From positions 1 through 64,000 of the forward strand of contig DATITA010000182.1 of the NCBI GenBank assembly GCA_035468355.1: DNA of 64,000 nt, in the 5' to 3' direction. Origin of the DNA: DATKSS01 sp035468355 (GTDB taxonomy: Bacteria; Chloroflexota; Dormibacteria; Dormibacterales; Dormibacteraceae). The notes under the pieces were generated by a model. That model was given only the letters and a program-made list of their open reading frames with translations, was not told the origin of the DNA and did not search any database. Numbering within the stretch: position 1 is the stretch's first letter; each line of letters begins with the position of its first letter. The position numbers and the translations under genes were made by a program. This document shows positions 24,681 to 32,304 of this stretch, piece after piece.

Positions 24681-25273
24681 CAATATGTCTGTGGTTCGAG
24701 ACGTATCTCGAATGTTTGGGTCAGGCTGAGCGACGAAGGCGCGAGGAAGATCCCGGACTTCCAGTTGTACGTGTAGTTCACGGTGACTCCAAGGAAGTCG
24801 CTCTGCCCATTGGTCACGTTGCGTGTGGCAGGCTGCCAGTTGACCGAGCCGATCGGGGTGCCATCCAGCTTGTAGCGGTTGTAGTGAAGAGCGTCCACCG
24901 TGAGTGTTCCGTTGACCTGCTCGATCAAGCGGTAGATGTCGATCTCCGTGACGCGTGCCAAAGTCGTCGTCCCGATGGCCGTCCTGGCGAGGACCGCCAC
25001 CGAGGCGGTGTCGGCGTTGGCAGCGTTCCCCGATTCGGACTCCTGCCTCGCGACCTCGCCCGCCCCGAAGCGCGCGGAGCCGACCACGAAGAGAAGAAGA
25101 CCGCTTTCGAAGATGCCCAGCAGCAGGAAGAAGAGGATCGGGGCCACGATCGCGAACTCGGTCATCGCCTGGCCGCGAGACTTTTCGGCCGACATGGCCG
25201 AAGTGGCCGCAGGCATGAGGGGGCGCTGGTGGCACCGTATGTGGCCGAGCGCGGCCCGCCCTTTAGGACTCAT
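24680..25273 (-). CDS. TadE-like minor pilin
   Basis: About 197 residues from ATG 25273. The TadE signature S-R-G-Q-A-M-T-E-F-A-I-V-A-P-I-L-F-F-L-L precedes a GARFGAGEVARQESESG segment and a beta-rich outer domain. The start is uncertain: ATG 25273, 25216 and 25195 are all in frame, none has a Shine-Dalgarno sequence, and family members usually begin close to the hydrophobic helix. First of three pilin-like genes. The ATPase and secretion genes of a Tad system are not in the window. Confidence 0.8.
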   Translation of the reverse strand: MSPKGRAALGHIRCHQRPLMPAATSAMSAEKSRGQAMTEFAIVAPILFFLLLGIFESGLLLFVVGSARFGAGEVARQESESGNAANADTASVAVLARTAIGTTTLARVTEIDIYRLIEQVNGTLTVDALHYNRYKLDGTPIGSVNWQPATRNVTNGQSDFLGVTVNYTYNWKSGIFLAPSSLSLTQTFEIRLEPQTY

Positions 25274-25450
25274 GATATGCGTAACGCGAGATGTGTCCGC
25301 AAATTGCGCCAAATTTGGTTTGTGCCCACATCATAGGCAAGGCGCAGAGTCCCTGATCCAGATAACCCATACACCGCGTCTAACGCACAGCAACTCCGAT
25401 CGGGTCATCCGACTCAGCGGGTTGGTGTCGAGCGATCCAAAAGTGGTGCG
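25274..25450. promoter_or_regulatory. Divergent control region between TadE-like operon and GGDEF/HD gene
   Basis: This 177-bp gap is more AT-rich than its surroundings. It holds the palindrome CCAAATTTGG (25309-25318), the nearby GCAAATTGC, and on the minus strand a TATGAT hexamer (about 25331-25336) that could be the -10 of the pilin operon. No clear promoter is seen for the plus-strand gene. Confidence 0.4.
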
Positions 25451-27643
25451 ATGAGCCGTCGGGTCAGCAACAACCGCAGCTCGCGCCGGTGGCAGGACGT
25501 TCGCGCCCGGGCCATCGACGCAACCTTCGACGCCGACCGGCGCCGGGTGGGCGAGCGCGTGGCGGTCGTCTTCCGATGGCTCTTCCTCATCGTCCTCGCG
25601 GTGCTCAACAACGTGAACCCGCACACCAGCGGGGAGGCCAAGGTCACGGTCGACGTGGTGCTCGTCGGCTGGGCGGCGATGAACGTCGCCGTGAACGTCC
25701 TGTTGGCGCGCGGCTACAGCCCGGGCAAGCAGTTCAGCCTCTCCACGATGGTGCTCGACATCATCTTCTCGGCAGGCCTCGTGTACCTTTCGGACGGGTT
25801 CAGCAGCCCGTTCTTCCTGGCGCTGTTCCTGGCGGTGATCACCAACGCGGTGAGATTCGGCGCGACGGCCAGCTTCCTCTCCGCGCTGGTCATCTCGATG
25901 ATCTACCTCTTCATCGGCGGCAGCTTCACGCCGGCCAACTTCTACGTCGACCCCAACGCCACCATCGGCAAGGTGTTCCTTTTCCTGGTGGTCGCCCTCA
26001 CCACGGGCTACATGACGCGGGAGCTCGAACGGGAGCGACGCTCCGCCGTGGAGCATGCGGCCCAGGCCGACTCGCTGCGCGAGCTCAGCAGAAACCTGGT
26101 CACGGAGACCGACATCAAGGACGTCTTCGACGTCCTCATCGGCCACGCGGTGCAGATGACCATCGCAGAGAGAGGGCGCGTGATCCTATCGTCGCAAGAA
26201 GGCTTCACGGTGGTCGCGGGCACCAACCGTGACGGGACGGCACACGTGGCGCCCGAAGGCGAGGTGATCGACGAGCATGCCCTGTCGCAGGCCGCCGGCA
26301 CCGGTGAGGCCGTGTTCGCCGCCGACCATCGAACCCTTTCGGTCCCGATCGCCTCGGCGGATGGCGTCACAGTGCTCGTCTGCCTCACCACGGCAACCAC
26401 GTTCACCAACCAGGACCTGTTCGCCGTCGACGCGCTGTCCGGGAGCTCCGCGGTGCCAATCGCGAACGCGCTGCGCTTCCAGCGCAGCCGTCAGGAGGCG
26501 TCGACCGACGGCCTTACCGGGCTCAGCAACGCCCGCGAGTTCCGCCGTCGCCTCGAGCTGTCCTTCGGCCGGCCCGACCGTAGCGAGACCCCGCTGGCGT
26601 TGCTTCTCATCGACTTCGACCACTTCCAGTCGGTCAATGACCAGCTCGGCCACCAGCACGGCGATCTAGTCCTGCAGCTCGGGGCGCGCATCGTCCGCGC
26701 CGCCGCGCGCGCGCAGGACATGGTCGCCCGATACGGCGGCGACGAGATCGCGGTCATGGTCGCCGACACCAACGGAGCCGGGGCGCAGCGGCTCGCATAC
26801 CGCATCGTTGACGCAGTCCATGCCGCGGCGGTGCCCACCGTCCCGGGCGAGCACCTGACGTTCAGCATCGGAGTCGCTTCGTATCCGGAAGACGCTTTGA
26901 CTGCGATCGAGCTCGTCGCGGCCGCCGACCAGGCGCTTTACCTGGCCAAGCGAGAGGGGAAGGACCGTGCGTGCACGTTCCCGCAGCTCGTCACCGAGCT
27001 CGAGCTGGCCGACAGCAACCTGGCCTCGATGCTGGCCGAGGCAGGCCCCCAGGTGATGGTCGCGGTCGCTCACGCGGTCGATCACCGCAACCCTGTGGCT
27101 CAAGGCCACTCAAGCCGAATGGCGACGATCGCCGAAGCGATCGGACGGCGTCTGGGAATGTCTCCAGATGGCCTGGAAAACCTTCGAGCGTCATCGTTCC
27201 TCCACGACGTCGGGCACATGGGGCTGAAGGTCGGAAGCGAGGATTTCGAGGCGCCGGGGCATGCCGAGCAGGGCGCGGTGATCGTGGGCGGAGCGCACTT
27301 CGCACCTGGTATCGCCGAGGCTGTCCGGCACCATCATGCTCGCTGGGACGGCACCGGCAACTCGGAATGGTTGGCTGGCGAAACGATCCCCGGGATGGCC
27401 CGGGTGCTCGCGGTGGCCGAGCGCTTCGAAGCCCTGACTGCAGGGCGCGGCTGCCCGCGTGTAGCCCCTAAGGCGGCGGCCGAGTCGCTCGCTGCCGGCG
27501 CCGGCACTGAGTTCGACCCGGCGGTGGTAGACGCCCTAAGCAGAGCCATTCGAGATGGGAGCTTCGAGCTGAACCTGCCCGATCTTGCCTTGCCCGCGGC
27601 CGTGTTCACGCCCGCGCGCACGCTCGAGCCTGCCGTCCCGTAG
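25451..27643 (+). CDS. Membrane GAF-GGDEF-HD protein (diguanylate cyclase with degenerate HD-GYP-like domain)
   Basis: 730 residues: about five transmembrane helices (40-195), a GAF-like domain (205-345), a GGDEF domain (350-510) with intact active site GGDEI at 429-433 and an inhibitory RxxD site RAQD (420-423) exactly five residues before it, and a C-terminal HD domain (525-690). The HD domain keeps HDVGH (585-589) and HHHARWDGTGN (627-637), but the GYP motif reads GNSEW and the later Asp of the D-x-x-x-A-L motif is Glu (AERFEAL). Cyclic-di-GMP synthesis is well supported; hydrolysis is doubtful. It is divergent from the pilin genes, so a link to surface behaviour is possible. Confidence 0.9.
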   Translation: MSRRVSNNRSSRRWQDVRARAIDATFDADRRRVGERVAVVFRWLFLIVLAVLNNVNPHTSGEAKVTVDVVLVGWAAMNVAVNVLLARGYSPGKQFSLSTMVLDIIFSAGLVYLSDGFSSPFFLALFLAVITNAVRFGATASFLSALVISMIYLFIGGSFTPANFYVDPNATIGKVFLFLVVALTTGYMTRELERERRSAVEHAAQADSLRELSRNLVTETDIKDVFDVLIGHAVQMTIAERGRVILSSQEGFTVVAGTNRDGTAHVAPEGEVIDEHALSQAAGTGEAVFAADHRTLSVPIASADGVTVLVCLTTATTFTNQDLFAVDALSGSSAVPIANALRFQRSRQEASTDGLTGLSNAREFRRRLELSFGRPDRSETPLALLLIDFDHFQSVNDQLGHQHGDLVLQLGARIVRAAARAQDMVARYGGDEIAVMVADTNGAGAQRLAYRIVDAVHAAAVPTVPGEHLTFSIGVASYPEDALTAIELVAAADQALYLAKREGKDRACTFPQLVTELELADSNLASMLAEAGPQVMVAVAHAVDHRNPVAQGHSSRMATIAEAIGRRLGMSPDGLENLRASSFLHDVGHMGLKVGSEDFEAPGHAEQGAVIVGGAHFAPGIAEAVRHHHARWDGTGNSEWLAGETIPGMARVLAVAERFEALTAGRGCPRVAPKAAAESLAAGAGTEFDPAVVDALSRAIRDGSFELNLPDLALPAAVFTPARTLEPAVP

Positions 27644-28756
27644 CTTCACCTTTCGGCGCAGCCGCGACAGGCGGTGCTCGAGCTCACCCGCCGCCTCCGG
27701 GATGCGGCTCTGCGCAGCCTCCACCACCTCCAGGGCCTGTCGAGGGTCGCGCCGGCGCCACTCCAGCAGCCGCGCGCGGGCGAGCGCCACGCGAAGATCT
27801 TCTGCCGTGCGCTCTTCCAGCCACGCCAGTAGGGTGTCCGCGGAAGCGATCGCACCCCGACGGACCAACCGGCGCGAGATAAGCAGGCCGGCGGTCGCCG
27901 CCGCCTCCCCGCCGGCAAAGGAAGTCGCGTTGCGGAGCGCCCGCCAGCCATCGGCCCGCGCTCCGCGCTTGAAGCGGTGCCGGCCGAGGGCGAGCCAGTC
28001 CGCGGCGTCCATCCCGGTCTCGCCTCCCTGCAGACGCAGCAGAAGGCGCGAGTGAAGGTGGACGAGGCTGATCACGTCGAGCCGGTTGTGCTCGAGCGAA
28101 GCCTCGAGAAGGTCGCGCGCCCCGTGCCGCAGATAATCGAAGTAGGTTTCGGGCACGAGCGCGCTTGGCAGTGGATCGTCACGTTCGTATCCGAGGACTC
28201 GCTCTTCGACCTGGCGCAGCGTGCAGCTTTCGAGGCGGTGCCGGTACAGCGCTCGGACGAGCGTGAGCAGGTCGACGTGCGCTGCGTGCGTGAACTCGCC
28301 GGGCATGCGGGCCATCACCCATCGCGTGCGCAGGACGGGGAGGTCGAACGAGCCGCCGTTGAAGGTCGCGATCGCCGCGGCCTCGCCCATCTCATCGCGG
28401 AGTGCGTGAAGAAAAGCAGGCTCCATGCCCGGTTGCGGAAGGAATAGCTGCGCGACGCGCAAACCGCAATCGATCGGCCGAGCGACGGCGGCCGCGAAGA
28501 CGTAAGTGCCCGCGCCGCCGGTGAGCCCCGTCGTCTCGGTGTCGACGTAAGCCACGTTGCCAGGGTCCGGGTCGAGCGCGGGCAGCGGGATGACCTCCTG
28601 CCGTATGACCGCCGTGCCGTACCGCGTCATCACCTCGTCGAAGCCACGCGGCAGCTCGACCGGCGGCTGCGGTCGCGGCCGGGGCGGTGCGCCTAGACGG
28701 CCAAGGCGGTCGCGGAGTTGGGAGACCGGCGCCGGGCCTCCAGCAATTTGAGGCAC
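27536..28756 (-). CDS. mrfB: MrfB/YprB-like DEDDh 3'-5' exonuclease
   Basis: 406 residues. An RNase H-fold DEDDh exonuclease core has D72 and E74 (VDTETTG), D138 (FNGGSFD), and H223 with D227 (EHNRLD). A helical C-terminal region rich in Arg/Ala follows, as in YprB. In Bacillus subtilis MrfA (YprA) and MrfB (YprB) act together in UvrABC-independent repair of mitomycin C damage. GTG 28756 lies inside the 3' end of the helicase gene (64-bp overlap), consistent with coupled translation. The 3' end overlaps the convergent GGDEF gene by 108 bp, so the last 35 residues may be less conserved. Confidence 0.87.
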   Translation of the reverse strand: MPQIAGGPAPVSQLRDRLGRLGAPPRPRPQPPVELPRGFDEVMTRYGTAVIRQEVIPLPALDPDPGNVAYVDTETTGLTGGAGTYVFAAAVARPIDCGLRVAQLFLPQPGMEPAFLHALRDEMGEAAAIATFNGGSFDLPVLRTRWVMARMPGEFTHAAHVDLLTLVRALYRHRLESCTLRQVEERVLGYERDDPLPSALVPETYFDYLRHGARDLLEASLEHNRLDVISLVHLHSRLLLRLQGGETGMDAADWLALGRHRFKRGARADGWRALRNATSFAGGEAAATAGLLISRRLVRRGAIASADTLLAWLEERTAEDLRVALARARLLEWRRRDPRQALEVVEAAQSRIPEAAGELEHRLSRLRRKVKLRDGRLERARGREHGRGQGKIGQVQLEAPISNGSA

Positions 28757-31014
28757 GCTTCTTTCGCTCCTTCAACGAGATGCAGTGGTCCGACGCAGGA
28801 TGGACAGCCGGCGGAGCATGGACAGTCGCGCACCAGGGCCGCGGCGTCGTCGAGGAGCTCGTCGTGCAGCTCGTACAGCCGTGAGGAGAAACCGACGCCG
28901 CCGGGGTAGATCTCGTAGACGGTGACCGTGGGCAGCAGCGTGGTCACGGAGCGGACCTCGGCGACCGAACCGAGGTCGCGGGGGTCGCACATCAGGCGCA
29001 GGCTGGCGACATGCCTCAGCGCATGCGCGATGCCCTGCAGCCCCGCTTCGAGTCCCGGGGTCCCCGCGAAATCGCCAGATTTCGTGGGGTGGTCGAGGGT
29101 TTCCCGGCCCAAAGAGACCCACAGGTCCTGATCCACCGTGACCCAGTAGCCGGTGGTGTGAAGGGTCTGCTCCGGAAGGTGGATCGGGCCTGCGCCGATG
29201 TTCTCGTGGGTATGGAAGCGGATCTTTTTGAACATGCTTGCGAGGCTCGTGATCTTCACCTCACCGTGACTGCGCGTCAGCCTCGTTTCGTCCGGCCCCG
29301 CGAACGTCTCGAGCACCTGGACCGAGACCGACGCGAGCGCGTCGGTGTAGTAGTCGACGGCGACCGGCCGGACGTACGCCTTCTTTTCGTCCCAGTCGAG
29401 GCGGTCCACGTGGTACTGCGCGCCCTCATGCAGATACACGGCCTCTTCGTGCAGCAGCACGGGAGCGGTGAACTGGTCCATCTCGCCGATCACCTGGGGC
29501 CGCGGATGGGACGTGTCGATGATCACCACGTTGTCAGCGAGGATCCGGCGCAGGTGCACCTCTTCGGCGGGGAATGCCTGCCGGCTCCAGAACCAGCGGC
29601 CGGCGGACCGCGTTGCGGACCCGTCCTCTTCGAAGAGCTGAAGCAGCTCGCGCACGTCGGCGTGGCCGAGCCGCTCCTGGTCTTCGAAAGGAAGCTCGAA
29701 CAGCCCGGCCTGCAGGTGCCCCGCGAGCAGGAGCAGGTTGTCAGGGTCGATCAGGCCCTCCTCGGGATCGGTGCCCAGGAAATACTCGGGGTGGCGGACG
29801 ATGAACTGGTCTAGCGGTGAGCTCGAGGCGACGAACACGCCCACCGACCCCGAGCGCCGCCCGGCGCGTCCGAGCTGCTGCCACGTCGATGCGATCGTGC
29901 CCGGGTAGCCGACCAGCACTGCGCACTGCAGGCTGCCGATGTCGATGCCAAGCTCCAGCGCGTTGGTGCTGACGACGCCGGTGATGTCGCCGGCGCGCAG
30001 TCCGGCCTCGATCTCCCGACGATGCAGCGGCAGGTACCCCGCGCGGTAGCCACGCACCCGCTGGTGCGCGTCCAGGCGCGGCGCAAGGTCCTGCCTCAGA
30101 TAGCTGAGCATCACCTCGACCTGGAGGCGGCTGCGGCAGAAGACGATGGTCTGTAGACCGGTCTTGATCCACGGGTGGGCGATACGGCGCGCCTCGAGCA
30201 TCGAGCTGCGGCGCACCCCCATCTCGCGGTTCACCAGCGGAGGGTTGTAGAAGATGAGCCGGCGCTCGCCCCGCGGGGCGCCGTTACGCTCGACGAGCTC
30301 GATGTTGTCCTCCTCGAGCAGGCGCTTGGCCAGCTCGAGAGGATTGCCGATCGTGGCCGACGCGCAGATGAAGGTCGGATTCGAGCCGTAGAAGGCGCAT
30401 ATCCGCTTCAGCCTTCGGATCACGTTCGCAACCTGGCTGCCGAACAGGCCGCGATACGTGTGCAGCTCGTCGATGACGACGAACTCGAGGCTCGAGAAAA
30501 GGCGCCGCCAGCGCGTGTGGTGGGGCAGCAAGCCGGTGTGGAGCATGTCGGGGTTGGTCATCACGATGTGGCCACCCTCACGGATCGCGGTGCGCCGTCC
30601 TGGTGGCGTGTCGCCGTCGTAGGTGTCGACCCGCACCTCGATCGGAAGGCCGTGCTTCAGGGCGCTGAGCTCGGCCAGCTGGTCCTGCGCCAGGGCCTTG
30701 GTGGGATATAGGTACAGCGCCCGCTTCTCAGGATTCTCGAGCAGCCGCTGAAGAACAGGCAGGTTGTAGCACAGGGTCTTCCCGCTCGCGGTCGGCGTAA
30801 CCACCACGAGGTGCCGGCCGTTGCGGACGGCGTCATAGGCTTCGGCCTGATGCGAGTACAGGCGCTGGACGCCACGCCGGCCGAGGGCGGCGACCAGGTC
30901 GGCCTGCAGGCCGGCGGGGAGCGGAGCAAATGTCGCGGCGGCCTCTGGAATCACGTGGTCGAGCGTTACCTCACCTGGAAAGTCGGCCGGATCGAAGTGC
31001 GGGATGCTGGCCAT
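28693..31014 (-). CDS. mrfA: MrfA/YprA-like DEAD/DEAH-box helicase with C-terminal DUF1998 metal site
   Basis: 773 residues from ATG 31014. Superfamily 2 helicase motifs: Walker A TPTASGKT (73-80), DEAH-type DELH (182-185), motif VI QQLGRAGRR (379-387). The C-terminal MrfA-type region ends in the four-cysteine cluster CPCSAGCPSC (731-740). It is paired with a YprB-like exonuclease exactly as in B. subtilis, where the pair removes mitomycin C adducts. ATG 31041 is in frame but lies inside the promoter spacer, so 31014 is preferred. Transcription is probably under SOS control through the palindrome at 31035-31048. Confidence 0.92.
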   Translation of the reverse strand: MASIPHFDPADFPGEVTLDHVIPEAAATFAPLPAGLQADLVAALGRRGVQRLYSHQAEAYDAVRNGRHLVVVTPTASGKTLCYNLPVLQRLLENPEKRALYLYPTKALAQDQLAELSALKHGLPIEVRVDTYDGDTPPGRRTAIREGGHIVMTNPDMLHTGLLPHHTRWRRLFSSLEFVVIDELHTYRGLFGSQVANVIRRLKRICAFYGSNPTFICASATIGNPLELAKRLLEEDNIELVERNGAPRGERRLIFYNPPLVNREMGVRRSSMLEARRIAHPWIKTGLQTIVFCRSRLQVEVMLSYLRQDLAPRLDAHQRVRGYRAGYLPLHRREIEAGLRAGDITGVVSTNALELGIDIGSLQCAVLVGYPGTIASTWQQLGRAGRRSGSVGVFVASSSPLDQFIVRHPEYFLGTDPEEGLIDPDNLLLLAGHLQAGLFELPFEDQERLGHADVRELLQLFEEDGSATRSAGRWFWSRQAFPAEEVHLRRILADNVVIIDTSHPRPQVIGEMDQFTAPVLLHEEAVYLHEGAQYHVDRLDWDEKKAYVRPVAVDYYTDALASVSVQVLETFAGPDETRLTRSHGEVKITSLASMFKKIRFHTHENIGAGPIHLPEQTLHTTGYWVTVDQDLWVSLGRETLDHPTKSGDFAGTPGLEAGLQGIAHALRHVASLRLMCDPRDLGSVAEVRSVTTLLPTVTVYEIYPGGVGFSSRLYELHDELLDDAAALVRDCPCSAGCPSCVGPLHLVEGAKEACLKLLEARRRSPNSATALAV

Positions 31015-31028
31015 GACGACTGGGGGAG

Positions 31029-31055
31029 GGTATACGAACATTAGTTCGGCGTCAA
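31029..31055 (-). promoter_or_regulatory. Putative mrfA promoter (TTGACG ... TATACC)
   Basis: On the minus strand -35 TTGACG (31055-31050) and -10 TATACC (31034-31029) are separated by 15 bp. This predicts a start site near 31022 and a leader of only about 8 nt before ATG 31014. The spacer is almost exactly filled by the SOS-type palindrome. Confidence 0.5.
31035..31048. promoter_or_regulatory. SOS (LexA/DinR-type) box CGAACATTAGTTCG
   Basis: CGAAC-ATTA-GTTCG is a perfect 5-4-5 inverted repeat with the GAAC-N4-GTTC core of Gram-positive and actinobacterial LexA sites. The central bases differ from the B. subtilis consensus at two positions. It sits between the -35 and -10 of mrfA, the classic repressor position, and also upstream of the divergent ECF sigma gene. 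Confidence 0.65.
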
Positions 31056-31057
31056 GC

Positions 31058-31594
31058 GTGAGCGAAGCGGAGGTCGAGACTTACGAGCCCGGCTCGGAGG
31101 CTGATTTCGATCGCCTCTACCGCAACACGTACAGGCGGATACTCGGCACGCTGATCACACTTCTGGGCGATCGGGCCGCGGCGGAGGACTGCGCTCAGGA
31201 CACGTTCGAGCGCGCCTACAAGGGCTGGGGCTCGTGGCGCCCGGACGCACCGGTCGAGGCCTGGCTTCATCGGATCGCCATCAATGTCGCCGTGTCGGAC
31301 CGCCGGCGCGAGCGGCTGCGCGGGGCCGGCGAGGTGCTCAAGAGGCTCGGGCAGCCGGCGTCACCTCCCGACCCCGCCACGTTCGCTGAAAGCTCGGAGG
31401 TGGTCAACGCCATTCGAAAGCTGCCCACCAAGCAGGCCGCGGCTCTGGTCCTGCGCCACTATCACGGCTACAGCAACCGCGAGATTGCCTCAGCGCTGGG
31501 GGTGCCCGAACAGACGGTCGCCTCCCGCCTGGGCGCCGCGCGCCGGCAGTTGCAGGTCTCCCTCGCCGAGCTCAGGAAAACCAAGAATGGTTAG
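31058..31594 (+). CDS. ECF-type RNA polymerase sigma factor
   Basis: 178 residues. Sigma region 2 (about 12-75) includes GDRAAAEDCAQDTFERAY, and region 4 (about 115-172) has the helix-turn-helix YSNREIASALGVPEQTVASRL. No fused extra domain. The next gene encodes a short single-pass protein that may be its anti-sigma factor. GTG 31058 is chosen because it clears the divergent mrfA promoter; ATGs at 31004 and 31013 are in frame but lie inside the mrfA coding/control region. A TATACG at 31031 could act as -10. The SOS box 10 bp upstream suggests possible DNA-damage control. Confidence 0.88.
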   Translation: MSEAEVETYEPGSEADFDRLYRNTYRRILGTLITLLGDRAAAEDCAQDTFERAYKGWGSWRPDAPVEAWLHRIAINVAVSDRRRERLRGAGEVLKRLGQPASPPDPATFAESSEVVNAIRKLPTKQAAALVLRHYHGYSNREIASALGVPEQTVASRLGAARRQLQVSLAELRKTKNG

Positions 31595-31627
31595 TTCGAG
31601 CCAGCCCTGCGTTTGTTCTTCCCGTAA

Positions 31628-32185
31628 ATGAGCGACTTTGAGCGGGAGCTGGAAAACGAGCTGCATCGGATTCTGGATCCGATGACTGCGGTGCCCATCC
31701 CGCGTCGGAGAGTCCCGGAATCTGGAGGAGCAATGAAGAAGCTACTGGGTGGGGCTGGGGCCGCGATCGGCCTCAAGGTGCTGTCCGGTTTCGCGGTCGC
31801 CGCAGCGGCGGCCACGATCGCGGTGGCGGCTACGGAGGTGGCCACGACCGGCACCCTCAACCCCTTGAACTGGGGTCAGCAGGTGACCCAGCAGGTGAAC
31901 GCCTGCAAGGTGAGCGCCGAGCGGCTGGGCGTGCATGGCATCGGCCAGTGCGTGGCCTCGTTCGCAAGGACTCATGGCAAGGCGGTCAGCGCCTCGCACA
32001 AGCCAACGAACGCAGGCGAGAACGGCGACGGCAAGGACAAGGGCGACGGCAAGGACAAGGGCCACGCCAAGGACAAGACCACTGTTCACGGCAACTCGGG
32101 CCACGGCAACGGCAGCGGCGCGGGCAACTCCGGCGGCACTCCGCCGAAGCACACGACCGAGCCACCTGCGGGGCAGGTGTCGTAA
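31628..32185 (+). CDS. Single-pass membrane protein with charged Gly-rich tail, putative ECF anti-sigma partner
   Basis: 185 residues: a charged N-terminal cytoplasmic part (1-40), one transmembrane helix (about 46-68), a short outer region with two Cys (CKVSAERLGVHGIGQC), then a low-complexity tail of Gly/Asp/Lys/His (GDGKDKGDGKDKGH). It follows the ECF sigma gene by 33 bp. Size, topology and position suggest an anti-sigma factor or surface sensor, but no zinc-binding anti-sigma motif is present. The basic, hydrophilic tail could touch the cell wall or polyanions. A terminator-like hairpin lies 40 bp downstream. Confidence 0.68.
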   Translation: MSDFERELENELHRILDPMTAVPIPRRRVPESGGAMKKLLGGAGAAIGLKVLSGFAVAAAAATIAVAATEVATTGTLNPLNWGQQVTQQVNACKVSAERLGVHGIGQCVASFARTHGKAVSASHKPTNAGENGDGKDKGDGKDKGHAKDKTTVHGNSGHGNGSGAGNSGGTPPKHTTEPPAGQVS

Positions 32186-32225
32186 CGATGACCTGGCTCG
32201 TTAGATAGAACCCCTTCCTCTCGTG

Positions 32226-32262
32226 GGGCCGGGCCAGCGTTTGGCTCGGTCCCTTTCTTTTG
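32226..32262 (+). terminator. Rho-independent terminator after the ECF sigma operon
   Basis: GGGCCGGGCC (32226-32235) pairs imperfectly with GGCTCGGTCCC (32243-32253) around a 7-nt loop and is followed by TTTCTTTT at 32254-32261. It ends the plus-strand sigma operon. Confidence 0.6.
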
Positions 32263-32290
32263 CCCGCCGAGTTTCTAGTTTCGGCGGGGC
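32262..32290. terminator. Second hairpin between sigma operon and cysS 3' end
   Basis: GCCCGCCGA (32262-32270) pairs with TCGGCGGGGC (32281-32290) around GTTTCTAGTT. No U tract follows on the cysS strand, so it may act as a terminator for cysS only weakly, or protect the 3' end. Confidence 0.35.
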
Positions 32291-32304
32291 TATCCCAGCG
32301 CCGG

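Noticed and set aside
31039..31041. ATG 31041 as the mrfA start
   Set aside because: It lies within the promoter spacer and the palindrome; the predicted transcript begins near 31022, so ATG 31014 is preferred.
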